The notes beneath the pieces are model-generated. The model was not told the origin of the DNA. It was given only the letters and a program-made list of their open reading frames with translations, and did no database searches. Both the position numbers and the translations under genes were made by a program. From Symbiodinium natans (Eukaryota > Sar > Dinophyceae > Suessiales > Symbiodiniaceae), in assembly GCA_905221605.1 (NCBI GenBank), contig CAJNDS010001180.1, positions 610,725 through 655,724 on the forward strand: a DNA stretch of 45,000 nt, given 5' to 3'. Positions 22,075 through 33,134 of the stretch are shown in pieces; within the stretch, counting starts at the first letter, position 1; every line of letters begins with the position of its first letter.

Positions 22075-22885
22075 ATGGCTGTTGCGACGTGTGGGCTCAT
22101 CGTGCTGCTGAGCTTCTCCACAAAGTTGGCGGTTGCCACTTGTGCCGAGCCAGATAGCCCGGAAGCCCTGCTCCACACCTGCTTTCTGCAGGAGGGCAGG
22201 GCCCTTCTGTCCAACCGTGCGGACCGTGCTGCATCCGACATCAGCCCTAAAGAGATCATCAAGGAGATGACCAAGCCCATTAGGGCAGCAGGCAAGGAGA
22301 TCAAGAAAGGCATCAAGGAGGCGGCTGAGACCGTGGTCGAGAAAGCGACGTTGGCGGCCGAATCTGCGCAGAACGCGGCAGAGAAATCAGCTTCCAGCGC
22401 CCAGAAAGCTGCCCAGAAGGCAGCAAAGCTTGCCAAGAATGCGGGCAAGGAGGTCCAGGAACAGATTGACAGTGCCTTTGAGCTCAAGTGTGATTTCTTG
22501 GAAAGGTCTGCGAAGGAGCTCCTGAAGAAGATGACGAGCTGGTTCACGGACGGCATGATCGACAAGCAGACTTGCAAGCAGATGAAGAAGGATGCAAGGG
22601 CTATGTGCGAAGAGGTCAGGCTATCCCCCAAGGAGGATGCTCTTGTCGACGCCAGGCCAATTTGGGAAGAGCGTTTGCTGTGTAGTGTTAGAGGTTAGAG
22701 GTGTGGCGATGCCCTTGTGCCTCCTTTCGATCTTGCACGTATTGGGTAGTCAAGTAGTCAAGGATCTGTGCGTGAATGGAACCGTGACTACCATCGAGTG
22801 GACCTGCGATTCAGTCAACGATGTGTTCAGCCAGACGGCGGAAGACATCAGCAAGAACATGGGCATTGTCAGTTTGGGATGCTGA
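22075..22885 (+). CDS. secreted Lys/Ala-rich helical protein, array copy 3 (intact)
   Basis: ATG at 22075: signal peptide MAVATCGLIVLLSFSTK, then CAEPDSPEALLHTCFLQEGR, then an amphipathic Ala/Lys helix with EKSASSAQKAAQKAAKLAKN-type repeats (coiled-coil-like), then FELKCDFLERSAKELLKKM, WFTDGMIDKQTCKQMKKDAR and PKEDALVDARP. An intron with unresolved donor (about 22645-22690) leads to the last exon at 22763-22885, DLCVNGTVTTIEWTCDSVND to LGC-stop. Between copies 1 and 2/3 the two base changes I see in that exon are synonymous, which supports the frame. Predicted length is ~235-245 residues. A longer in-frame start (21790) runs through low-complexity 5' sequence and is less likely. Expected to be secreted or lumenal; function unknown. 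Confidence 0.75.
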
Positions 22886-23277
22886 CGTCATGGACAGAGC
22901 GTTTTTCTCACCTACATATACTCTTTGTGCTTCAGAGTCGCATGGCAATCGCCTGCCCACTTTCATTGATTCACGCAGACTGATTGAGAGATCATGGATT
23001 CATTTCCGATGCGCATGACCTGCGAACTCAGCCGAGAAAAGGACACAAAGGGCGCAAGTCTGTAGGACTCAGCACCGGATTGCTTCTCTGGAACCTCGTG
23101 CGCTGCACAAGACTTCATCAACAAATTAGCAGATCTCGCTCCCACATAACCCGCTTGCGTCTGCAAAGGCCAATACCTTCCTTCTGGCTGATCCGTTTTT
23201 CCGATTCCCAGGGTGAGTTCAGCTCACCCCGCAGCTTGGCCGAGAAGGTTGAGGGTTTGCTGAGTTCTTGTCTCAAG

Positions 23278-23390
23278 GCTGTTTCTGTTTTTTGCAGGGG
23301 TTTAGGGGTTTTGGGGGTTTGGGAGTTTGGGGGTTTTGGGGTTTTGGGGGTTTGGGAGTTTGGGGGTTTAGGGGTTTAGGGGTTTAGGGT
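23278..23390. repeat. TTTGGGGG / TTTAGGGG G-rich tract
   Basis: About a dozen 7-9 bp units of gggtttggg, ggggttttgg and ggggtttagg, probably telomere-derived. G-quadruplex formation on the + strand is likely. Confidence 0.8.
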
Positions 23391-23524
23391 TGGTGTTGGA
23401 CTGTTCGTGAAGGCAGCTGTCTCGCTCCAGCAGCAGTCGCAGCAGGGCTTGCAACAGTTTTGACATTCTCCATTGCCTCCACCCCATCTCAAGACGTCTT
23501 AACACTCAGTCCTAGTCCCTACAT

Positions 23525-23624
23525 GGGGGTTTACGATCAGAAGGGACCCCTAAACCCCCCCAAATGGTAGGATCCCCTTATCATGAGGACCCCAAGAAGG
23601 TGCCCCGAATATCGTAAACCCCCG
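23525..23624. mobile_element. MITE-like element with 13-bp inverted ends
   Basis: The left end GGGGGTTTACGAT (23525-23537) is the exact reverse complement of ATCGTAAACCCCC (23611-23623). The interior GTAGGATCCCCT, GAGGACCCCAAGAAGG is shared with a copy at 39291-39360 and a shorter one at 9646-9695. A CAT trinucleotide flanks both sides and could be a 3-bp duplication, but that is weak. Confidence 0.55.
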
Positions 23625-23687
23625 CATCTCGTTCACAACCTCACAAAAGCCTTAAATCTCCTAAGCAGACCCTAAACCCTTAACCCA

Positions 23688-23935
23688 GCGGCGCAACCGG
23701 CTCAGACGGCGCGAGTGGAGCAGGCGGCGTAACCGGCGTATGCGGCGCACCCGGCGCAAGCGCCACCAGCGGCGTCGGCGGCGCGTCTGGCGCGCTGGCG
23801 CGGGCAGCACTGATGGCGCGTGCTGGTTCTCTGCGGCGTATAGGCGGCGTGGGCGGCGTCCCGGTGTCGGGGTTCCATAACCATGGGCGGCGCATCGGCG
23901 TGGCGGCGCAGAGAGGTGTCAAGCCACGGTTTACC
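23688..23935 (+). CDS. collagen-like Gly-X-Y open segment, uncertain
   Basis: From about 23691 one + frame reads GATGSDGASGAGGVTGVCGA and continues PGASATSGVGGASGA, about a dozen Gly-X-Y triplets with one break (ATS). It stays open to a TAA near 23950. A stop lies just upstream, so it would need an acceptor at cccttaacccag. The minus strand reads as Pro/Ala-rich over the same GGCG-rich DNA, so this may be only a GC-rich minisatellite. Listed because the triplet order is regular. Confidence 0.25.
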
Positions 23936-24084
23936 CCTACTCTCCCCTAAACAGTATATCTGGTCACAGGCACTTGCAGATGCCGGACTCAGCAGCGCAA
24001 AGCCACCGTCACCCTCGGCTCTTCGCTGGCGATCCTCTACAGTGTGGGCCTTTGGGGGGCGGCAGCTGCCTGTTTTTGTATTTT

Positions 24085-24110
24085 TGGGTTTAGGGTTTAG
24101 GGTTTAGGGG
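24085..24110. repeat. short TTTAGGG tract
   Basis: Three to four units of gggttta. Confidence 0.8.
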
Positions 24111-24119
24111 GTTTGGAGT

Positions 24120-27100
24120 GTGTTTCTTTTTCTTTTTGTTCGAGTGTATGGTGTTCAAGTTGCCAACGGACCCTGAACGGCAAATGCCGGAGAGTGCTTG
24201 CAGCGTCAGAGTCCCTTGTCTCGTGTGGTCTGAAGCCCCAAGCAGTGGTTTGGGCGGTTTGGGGTTGCAAGATGTTGCAATATGTTCTCAGGTTTGCAAT
24301 GCTTTATTTACAACGATGAGGTGTTGTGCTTCTGATTCTAGCCCCTTTTTGCCCACGAGGTCTTCAACCATACCGATGGGAGCGTTGTGCGGGGCCCCAG
24401 TGTTTTGAAGAAGGCTTCAAAAAGGCAACTCAATCAAGATGCTGGCGCTTCAAGGGTTTGGGGCTTTGATCAGATCCCAAGTTCTAGGTTTCAGTTCTGT
24501 CGCTTGTTGAAGGATCTCCCTGCAGTTTACGGACCTCGATGCCCATGATGATAGCATCACTGGCAGGTCGCCTATTTTGTTTTATTTATTTATTTTGTTT
24601 TTGCGGGCGGGCCTTGAAAAAGTGTGAGGAATGTGATCTAACATGTTATACAGGCCGGCATTCTTGCTTTTCAACATGACTCACCTGAGCCAGGACAACC
24701 TAAACTGCTTAGGCTATGGAGCATCCGCCCACAGTTGACAATTTGGGATCCTGTCAGAGTAGACTCCCATTAGCCATTCGGCAAGTAAGCCGAGGCCCAA
24801 TCACCTGGTCCCTCTTCCATGGATTCCTCGCAGGTGCCCTGTGAAGGGAGGTTGGATGGAACTTAAGCGTTGAGTAGGGTAATTGGTAATGGCGCCACGT
24901 TACCACACGTCGGCCGAGGCATCAGTCTGCCGAGCTGGCGCGAGCTGTTTGCGTCTTCGCTAGGGCTTTTACCCGAAAGTGCGAGAATGAGAGAAGGAAG
25001 GAGCTCTTGTCCTCCTGTCTTTGCGCTGACTCAAACTCAAAGCCGGAGATACGGAGGTACCATGACAGGGAAGTCTACCTTGTCACTCCTTGTCCACAAT
25101 AGGGTTGGGGCATGAAGGTGTTTGTTTTCGGTACCTTGCAGGAGCTCGGATCCACTTCTGCCTGAATCGAACTGAGTTCGCAGGCCTTGGTCTTTTCCAC
25201 CGCGCTGACGCCGGACCCGCGGGCGGAACGCTGCGTCCCAAGTCTAGTTGCCCCGATCCCTGGGGACTGCATCATGTCAAGACATCGCCGTGATGGCAAA
25301 ATTTGAGTCTTGTTGCATGCGAGAATCAGTGCTGGCATGTTCCGAGGCACAAGGCTGTCACAAGACTGACCTTGAAGGCCGCATAAAACATAATGTGAAG
25401 TGCCATCTGTAGCCACTTGGGCATGGCTCGTCTCAAGGCCTCGGTGACCCGCGCGCCATGCAGCCTTGGGAGGATGCTGCTTCCATATTTGGGCGCTGAG
25501 CGTGAGGTCCTCAGCACCCAAAGCTGAGCTCTGTGGCAAATTCCTTCTACTCTGGTCCTTCTAGTGGACCGAAGATAGCATCGACAAGCGATGCAACCCC
25601 CAGAACACCGCTGAATCCACGGTATCGATGACATGCTCAATTGCTGGTGCGTATGAGTGGCTTTGGGAAGCCAGGGTTCGCGTCAGAATGTAGTCCAGAT
25701 CGATCTTTTGATCTTGATACTTGCTCGCAGACCTCTACAGGTTGTATGGACAAAAGAAGTCAAGTGATAGTCAGCCAATCACCGAAGCCGGCTTCCCACT
25801 ACGCACAGTGGTGATCTGCTCCAGTCTACCATTGAGGTTCGCAAGAGTGCTTGCCTCAATGTTGGGTCTGGCCGTTTCCCTGTCACCCAACTCCATAAGG
25901 CCAGTCATAATCTATCGAGGGTCGCGTCCATGGAGTACTGAGTCCAAGACTTCTGTAATTCGTTTTGTGCACGGCTCCAAGGGTGGCGGTCATGCGGATC
26001 ACCAACACGATTTCCAGAGACTCGCAAGAGTGCTTGTCTCATGTTATTACTTGCAGTCGCTGCCATTCACGTGACTGCCCACGAGGCTTGGCGAGAGAGG
26101 CTTGCCTCCCTACCTCAATTAGCCGCTGAGTCTCGAGGCTGTTATCGCGAAACTTGGTTGGTGGAGTTCGTCGCAAACACCACGCAATCTTTGCATCAGC
26201 GGAACAACTTATCGAGATGCGGCGAGCATTGCTGCTTAGCTGCAGAGTCACAGTAGGTGTGTGCATGTCTTGAGGGCTCGCAAGAGTGCTTGCCCGTCTG
26301 ATTCACGTCACCCTCTACCGTGATTTTGTGCGCGCGAGTTTCTGTACAGTCTCAATGACTTTGACAAGCCGGGCCCCAATATCGGATGTCCATTTCCGTC
26401 ATGAAACGTCCTGCAACATGCCTGAATTCTGCACCTGGGTTTAGGGTTTAGGGTTCAGGGTCTTGGGTCTAGGGTTGAAGGTTTAGGGTTCCTGATTAGA
26501 ATTCATGTCTCGCGCAATGATCGGCCTTGGCTCAGGCGAACGCCCGTGAGGGACAAGGCCACCCGCGATACCCGGTGAGTGTGAGTCATTGCGAGGAGGT
26601 ATGCGAGGAGGTATGTATCAGCAACAGTAACCTAGGGGCCTTTCGAAAATTAGAACAGGTTTTTGGGGGTTATGGTATACACAAAGCGACCAGAAGTGGA
26701 CCATCAGGGAATGCCATTAGGAATTATTCCGACCCGTACATTATGGACATTAAAGTGTGTAGAAGGTGAGCCTTCGAATCGGCAGATCAAGTAGCGACGA
26801 GATCTTGAGTCAGAACTTGGGCCACCATCAACCTGTCAAACGGATCGTTGACAGATCCCTGAACCTGAAACTCTACACCCAAAAATTAATCCCTACAGCC
26901 TTTACCCAATATTCCTACACCCTGCACCCTCGACGTGACGTTACACAGCCTGGAGACCTCGTCTGGCTTGGCCCCGGCACATCCAAAATCTGTAGTAGTA
27001 AGGTGGTGGGAAGGGTTATGAAGGGTTTCTACCTGTTTTCTTGGCTTTCTCAAGACTGACAAGGGTTTTACACGAGTCTGAGCATATACTCTAGGCATCA

Positions 27101-27300
27101 AAAAGCCCACATCATCAGTCTTTAGGAACAGCATAAACTTTGAAACCTTTATAGGGTGCTTTGCAAGAAGCCTAGAATAACAATGCAGGCTCGCTCGGAG
27201 CAGCTTGTGTTGCTTCCTGGCCTCACCACTTCAGGCTGCTGCGAGGCCGAGCTATCCCAACACCCTAAATCCCTATAAGCCCCCCCCCCAAATTAAGCCC
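24120..27300. other. no supported gene
   Basis: Competing frames of 60-150 codons on both strands without recognisable domains. It includes a degenerate telomere-like stretch (26435-26495) and three copies of a short palindrome (25846, 26026, 26279) treated as a finding. Confidence 0.4.
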
Positions 27301-27379
27301 AACTGGAAACCCTAACCGTCTCAAGTGACACCTGGTCGTTGCAGGGGATTCGCATCTCGCGCGCCGACCTGCCGAGACT

Positions 27380-27440
27380 TTCGTGGGTTCTGCGTGGGTT
27401 TTGCGTGGGTTTTGCATGGGTTCTTGCGTGGGTTTGGATA
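27380..27440. repeat. tandem TGCGTGGGTTT minisatellite
   Basis: Four or five units of tgcgtgggttt/tgcatgggttc. Confidence 0.75.
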
Positions 27441-27552
27441 CCCGGGTATGACCCTAAAATCCCGTAGGGTTTGTAACTTCTCCTGGCAAGTTGGCGTCAC
27501 CCAAAAACCTGTGCTGGTAACGTAATCGTGGCTCCATAAGGGTTGTGAATAT

Positions 27553-28000
27553 GCTCCTGCGAGATGTTTATCCCTTTGTGGGAAAAGCGTGTTTTTACCC
27601 AAGCGGAACAGGAACGCAAAGGAGAGGACTGTTTCTGCATATCGCACAAAAAAGGTGGTTGAAGTAAATTGAGATGTTTATCCCTTCGTGGGACTCTTTC
27701 TGCATACCCTTTTGTGACATTTTTGATGCCATAGGGCTCTTTCTCGTGGGACTGTTTCTGCATACCCTTTTGTGACATTTTTGACGCCATGGGGATCTTT
27801 CAACACGCTTTTCCCACAAAGGGATAAACATCTCAGTTTACTTAAACCACCTTCTTTTGACAGTAGATTTCTAAACCGAACCCTAAAGGACCGTGTAGCC
27901 CCAAAACCACACTCCTTGGCGCGAGCCCCACGAAGGGATAAACATCTCAGTTTGCTTAAACGACCCTCTTTTGCGCGAAGTAAACTGAGATGTTTAAGTG
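27553..28000. repeat. inverted and direct GGGATAAACATCT repeats
   Basis: GGGATAAACATCT occurs on + at about 27824 and 27935, and as AGATGTTTATCCC at about 27562 and 27675. The arms around 27562 and 27805 match over ~30 bp in inverted orientation (including cacgcttttcccacaaag). Two direct copies of a ~50-bp unit with ctgcatacccttttgtgac lie between them. Near 27945-27990 a 15-bp arm forms a short hairpin (taaacatctcagttt / aaactgagatgttta). A further relative is at 33135-33220. Confidence 0.75.
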
Positions 28001-28100
28001 GGACTCATATTTTTGACACAAGGGACTCCAGCCCATGTTGCGCGCATAGAGGTAACTGATATGTAGGACAGAAAGAAGAACTGGAGACCACCAGTAGCCG

Positions 28101-29303
28101 TGCTGTGACCAAATAGCTTGCGTCAGGAATCTTGGCAACGAAATGAAGACGACATGAACAGAAAAGCCAAGCCTGACGCGAGCTATTTGGTCAGAGCAGC
28201 TTTGACCAAATAGCTCGCGCCAGGCATCTCAAAACATCTCAATGTACTTGTCTTTTCCGTTCATTTCGTCTTCATTTCGTCGCCAAGATTCCTGGCGCGA
28301 GCTATTTGGTCAGAGCTGCTGTGACCAAATAGCTTGCGTCAGGAATCTTGACAACGAAATGAAGACGAAATGAACAGAAAAGCCAAGCCTGACGCGAGCT
28401 ATTTGGTCAGAGCAGCTTTGACCAAATAGCTCGCGCCAGGCATCTCAAAACATCTCAATGTGCTGGTATTTTCCGTTCATTTCGTCTTCATTTCGTTGCC
28501 AAGATTCCTGGCGCGAGCTATTTGGTCAGAGCTGCTGTGACCAAATAGCTTGCGTCAGGAGTCTTTGCAACGAAATGAAGACGAAATGAACAGAAAAGCC
28601 AAGCCTGACGCGAGCTATTTGGTCAGAGCAGCTTTGACCAAATAGCTCGCACCAGGCATCTCAAAACATCTCAATGTACTTGGCTTTTCCGTTCATTTCG
28701 TCTTCATTTCGTTGCCAAGATTCCTGGCGCGAGCTATTTCGTCAGAGCTGCTGTGACCAAATAGCTTGCATCAGGAATCTGGGCAACGAAATGAAGACGA
28801 AATGAACAGAAAAGCCAAGCCTGACGCGAGCTATTTGGTCAGAGCAGCTTTGACCAAATAGCCCGCGTCAGGCATCTCAAAACATTTCAATGTACTTGGC
28901 TTTGCCGTTCATTTCGTCTTCATTTCGTTGCCAAGATTCCTGGCGCGAGCTATTTGGTCAGAGCTGCTGTGACCAAATAGCTTGCGTCAGGTTTCTTGGC
29001 AACGAAATGACGACGAAATGAACAGAAAAGCCAAGCCTGACGCGAGCTATTTGGTCAGAGCAGCTTTGACCAAATACCTCGCGCTAGTTATCTCAAAACA
29101 TCTCAATGTACTGGGCTTTTCCGTTCATTTCGTCTTCATTTCGTTGCCAAGACTCCTGGCGCGAGCTATTTGGTCAGAGCTGCTGTGACCAAATAGCTTG
29201 CGTCAGGAATCTTGGCAACGAAATGAAGACGAAATGAACAGAAAAGCCAAGCCTGACGCGAGCTATTTGGTCAGAGCAGCTTTGACCAAATAGCGCGCGC
29301 CAG
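28101..29303. repeat. 216-bp palindromic satellite, about 5.6 units
   Basis: The word tgctgtgaccaaatag recurs near 28101, 28317, 28533, 28749, 28965 and 29181, an exact 216-bp period. Each unit holds an 88-bp module and a 110-bp module joined by 9-bp spacers. Both modules start TGACCAAATAGCT and end AGCTATTTGGTCA (22-bp inverted ends), and they contain the same ~40-bp core (AACGAAATGAAGACGAAATGA) in opposite orientations. Long frames across it are artefacts. Confidence 0.95.
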
Positions 29304-29700
29304 ATCTAAGGCAATGGGATTACAGAGCCTCCGCAGCCCACAACGCACAATCCTGCCGAGCCAGAGAACAAATCCGTCGCAGGCCGCGACACTTGCATTC
29401 ACACACCCTGAACCTGGATATCCTGAGAGCAAATTACCCTTAAAACACACCTCTTTTCAGGAAATCGCCGTCGTCGTTCTTCGTTCTTGTCCTAGTCGAG
29501 GTCGTCTTGATCGTAGTAAGCAATTAGAAGCAGAATTTAAGGAATAGTGCCCTGATGCAAAAGTAATGAGCAAGCGTATGAAGCAAACCGAGGCTCGAAA
29601 GGTAGAGCCAGTGGAGTGAATGGGGACAGTCCAGCCAGTACTACACTCCAAAGCCCGAAACCCCAAACCGCAGCCATTGAACCTTATCTGGCTGGTCTGA

Positions 29701-29976
29701 GTGTGGGAGCGCAAGCTGCAGCATATTGTGATGGCTTCTCGCGGCTTCGGCTTCAGACACACGCCCTCTTCGCGAGCACATGCCCAACATCATCAGACCT
29801 GTATACTCACTCCTCGGCTAGGTGATGTCAAGTACTTGGCCATCATAGCGGCCCTTCGTCACAGACAGCGTTTGCCGCACAGGGCATTTTCAAGGACATT
29901 GCGCCCGCTGCACGTGCCTGCAGACACACCGTCGGGCAACCCCGTGGTGCCAGGGGCCCATGCTCGCATCAGTTAA
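29701..29976 (+). CDS. weak candidate exon, unrecognised
   Basis: A 91-codon frame includes LGDVKYLAIIAALRHRQRLP and ends after a Pro/Val-rich stretch. It has moderate coding character but no recognised domain or clear acceptor. Listed only as a candidate. Confidence 0.15.
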   Translation: MWERKLQHIVMASRGFGFRHTPSSRAHAQHHQTCILTPRLGDVKYLAIIAALRHRQRLPHRAFSRTLRPLHVPADTPSGNPVVPGAHARIS

Positions 29977-30198
29977 CCCGTGTTTTTTTTTTAATATGCG
30001 TTTCTGTCATGAAGCCGAGCGAGAAGAATCGTTTCGGCCGAAAGATTTTGCACGCGACCGTGTGCGGGGAAGCAAGCGGAAACTCCGCGGAAGCTCCGCG
30101 GAAGGTTGGCGGAAGCTCCGCCTGAAGACAAGTCATGCCGCAGATACCCCGTGCTTGGCCGTGAATGTATGCAACATGTGCCTGAAGAAAGAAACCCC

Positions 30199-30220
30199 AT
30201 GATGATGATGATGATGATGT
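30199..30220. repeat. ATG/GAT trinucleotide microsatellite
   Basis: Seven atg units. Confidence 0.85.
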
Positions 30221-30229
30221 CAGCTGCGC

Positions 30230-31600
30230 TTAATTAAACCGTAAAACTCTAAACCCAAACCTCAAACTCGAAATCCACCACCAGGCTTGTTGGGTATCAA
30301 GTTCTTGTCATTTCCATTTGCGTTTTCGCGAGTAGTCGCAAACTTTACCACAGTCATGGGGAGAAGAGGACTAGCGCGTCAGCGTCAGCATGATCATGAT
30401 GATTAGCAAAATCATCAACATTTTTCAGGATGATAGGGGGCGCGCGCGGAAGGTCCGCAGAAGGTGGACCCCTGGAAATTGATCCTACTGAAGTTGCCTT
30501 CATCGCGATGGTTTCATTCCTTTGTAAGCGGGATTCTGCAAGCCCAATGCCAGAAACATTGCACATACACAAGCACAATATCACATTTCCCAAAACAAGA
30601 AAAACTTTCGTAGTATTTACCTGCAGACGGACCAACAAATGCGCATGCACTATTGCAGCACATATGGCCCGAAACAGAAGTTTTGGTCAAATCCTTCAGC
30701 GCGTCGGCAGAACGAGATCCTTGCACCTTCGTGGAACAAATCCAGCCGTCCAGGGGGTTGTTATCTGACTTGGCAGTTGAATTGGAAACCGAAGCCGAAA
30801 GCCACCTAAGCCTCTTCAGAGGTGTTTACTTGTGTCTTCGCACGCTTTATGCAAGCTTGCGTCAACATGCCAAATGTTTTTCTTTGCTGATGTTTGAAGC
30901 TAGACGTGCAGTTTGCCCAAACAAACAGACTCCCCAAGACTCTGAGCCACACTTGCAGCAGCAAGCCCCGCAAACTCAACGAGACAACCACTGCGGAAGG
31001 GATCCACGGAATCCATAAAAAAGCTGACGCCCGCGGAAGCCTCCCCGCGCGGCCAGAGCACAACGACGACCAGCTGACAGGTTGAAAAACCTGAACCTCC
31101 CGAAGGATCTCCTGTTGAAGGGCCATTGACCCATCAGTGCTGCCCGCGGAAGTACATTCCCACAGAGTTGGGCTGTGCCGCGGGCCAGACGCTCATGGCA
31201 CTCCTACAGCCCAGTTGCCCGAGCCCGCAGGAGGGGTTCGAGCAGTGACGATGCTTGCAACTCCCGCTGACCCACGGTACAAACAGTTTGACACTGGTGT
31301 ACCTCGAGTCCTCGACGCGATCATGCCTTGTGCGTGCAAGAAGACAATGCCTTTGTCAAGGTGAGTCAGCCAAGCGCCTTAAAAACTCAACAAGATTTCG
31401 ATCATATGTCCACCCAAGGTCCAGAAAGTCACACCCAGACATGTAGAAGCACTACCTGTGCGCGACACGGCGTGCCACGTGGTGTGAGGATTGTTGCACG
31501 ACACGCCGAACCAAGCAGGGCGAAGATGAACACTGGCGCGTAAGACTGGCTTGTGCATGTCACCGACAAACTAAACAGTCATTTCCGAAGCCATTTCCCC
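30230..31600. other. no supported gene
   Basis: Several frames of up to 121 codons (for example 30653-31018) without recognisable motifs. Scattered gcggaag words. Confidence 0.4.
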
Positions 31601-31619
31601 CACACCGCCAAGTGCCTCA

Positions 31620-32500
31620 TCTCACGATGATCATGTGGCTGGTCACGCTCGCCACAACAGTAGGAACTGCGCCAAGCGAAGATCCGGCGAAGGTCGTGCG
31701 AATTCCACGCGTCTTATCGATCCAGGAGCCTGCTTCGTCATTATCGGAACGCGCGTGCTGCTGGAATAATTTGAGACTCGCTGCGAATAATGAGGGAACT
31801 AGATGAAGAGGAGGTCGTGCGAATTTACGCACATCTCATCCGGGTTGTTGCTTCATGCTCGCGATGCTCATGTTGCTATTGTGATCTCACGCTCAACGCT
31901 CAAGTCAAAGGACGGTCTTAGGTGCGATTTTTGCCCGTCGCATCCAGGATGTTGCTTTATGCTTACGGCTAATGGCTTACAGGATTTTCAGGTTTCTGGG
32001 ATGGATGTCACGCCGACTGCATGAAGGAAAGGGCAAGAGGAAGTCGTTTTATTTCCCGATATTTCCCGTGCTTCTCATCCAGCGTGTTGTTTGATGCTCA
32101 CTATGCCGCGGTGATTTCAAACGCATTGCCAAAAGGAAGGTCTTGGATCATGAGGAGGTCGTGCGTTCGCTTGGGCTACTCACGCTGCTGGGCAGATCTC
32201 ACGGTCAGCAGTGTCAAGCGCAGGTCGATATTCACCATGCTCATGTTGCTAGGGTGATGTGAGGCAGCTGCTGCAAAACGGGAAGGAACCAGATGAAGAG
32301 GGGTCATGAGCATTGCGCACGCTGCAGACTGTGTCTCACGCTCATTGCAACAACAAACGGCGGGGTCAATCTCGCGCATCTCGTCCAGGATGTTGCTTGT
32401 GTTGCTGACGACGCTCATTTTGGTCCCTAATTAATGAAGCTTCTCCACGATGTTACTTGACGCTCGCGATGCTGATGCTGCAGGGCGCGCTTATGCTCTC
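31620..32500. repeat. degenerate repeat around CATCCAGGATGTTGCTT
   Basis: Variants of catctcatccaggatgttgc followed by atgctcgcgatgctcatg occur near 31833, 31940, 32075, 32380 and 32440. They are too diverged and unevenly spaced for a young satellite, and suggest an old array broken by indels. Confidence 0.5.
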
Positions 32501-32591
32501 CGCAAAAAGGAACGACTTTCCACTGTAAATATCAGGGGCAAACCGATCAGGACGGCGTATGGGGGCGGATGGTACACAGCCTTCGGCAAAG

Positions 32592-32872
32592 GCCGTCGAA
32601 CCCCCCTAGCCTTCGTCGAAACCCTTGGCCTTCGTCGAACCCCCCTCCCGGCCCTTGTGGCCTTCGTCGAACCTCCGGCGTTCATTTAGCCTTCGTCGAA
32701 CGCTCGCGCTTTTTTTCGGGCTTTGTTTTGGCCTTTTGTATCGGCCTTCGTCGAACCCCCTCCCCCTTCGTCGAACCTCCCGGCCTTCGTCGAACCTTCG
32801 CCCGGCCCCCCGGCCTTCGTCGAACTTCGTCTCGGCCCGTTGGTATCCCGAGTCTTCGTCGAAGTTCCCTGG
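32592..32872. repeat. TTCGTCGAA interspersed array
   Basis: Nine copies of TTCGTCGAA, mostly as ccttcgtcgaacc, plus one partial copy, spaced 15-60 bp apart in C-rich DNA. Frames through it read as PSSNP or RRRP repeats on the two strands. Confidence 0.85.
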
Positions 32873-33134
32873 CCATCCTGCTCTTCGGCCATCCTGATGT
32901 GTTTTCCCCTTAAAATAGTGCAGGGATCTATCACCAAGATAGTCTCTCAGTTCCCGTGTTTCTTGTGGCCCTCTTTTTTCAGAGGCCGTTGCCGAGGTAT
33001 GTACTTGCTGGTCGGTCAAATTTTGGCGGCTCCGGCTCGGAGTCCCCGCCCAAGTTTTGCCTAGGAGGACCAGGGGTATTCCATCTCAGAGGCAGGAGAC
33101 TCCCTCCCATGCTGCGGCTCGCGTGGGATTTCTT

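Larger units (their letters stand above)
20475..23077 (+). repeat. ~1.2-kb tandem gene duplication
   Basis: The stop codons of the three copies lie at 20474, 21675 and 22885, giving periods of 1201 and 1210 bp. The shared flank after each stop (tgacgtcatggacagag onward) reappears after copy 3 and keeps homology to about 23077 (cagcaccgg), where it breaks off before the leader region of what would be a fourth gene. Copies 2 and 3 differ by few bases plus a TG-repeat length difference. Confidence 0.85.

Noticed and set aside
28101-29303. CRISPR-like array
   Set aside because: The period is 216 bp with no unique spacers; modules are inverted relative to each other and the context is eukaryotic.
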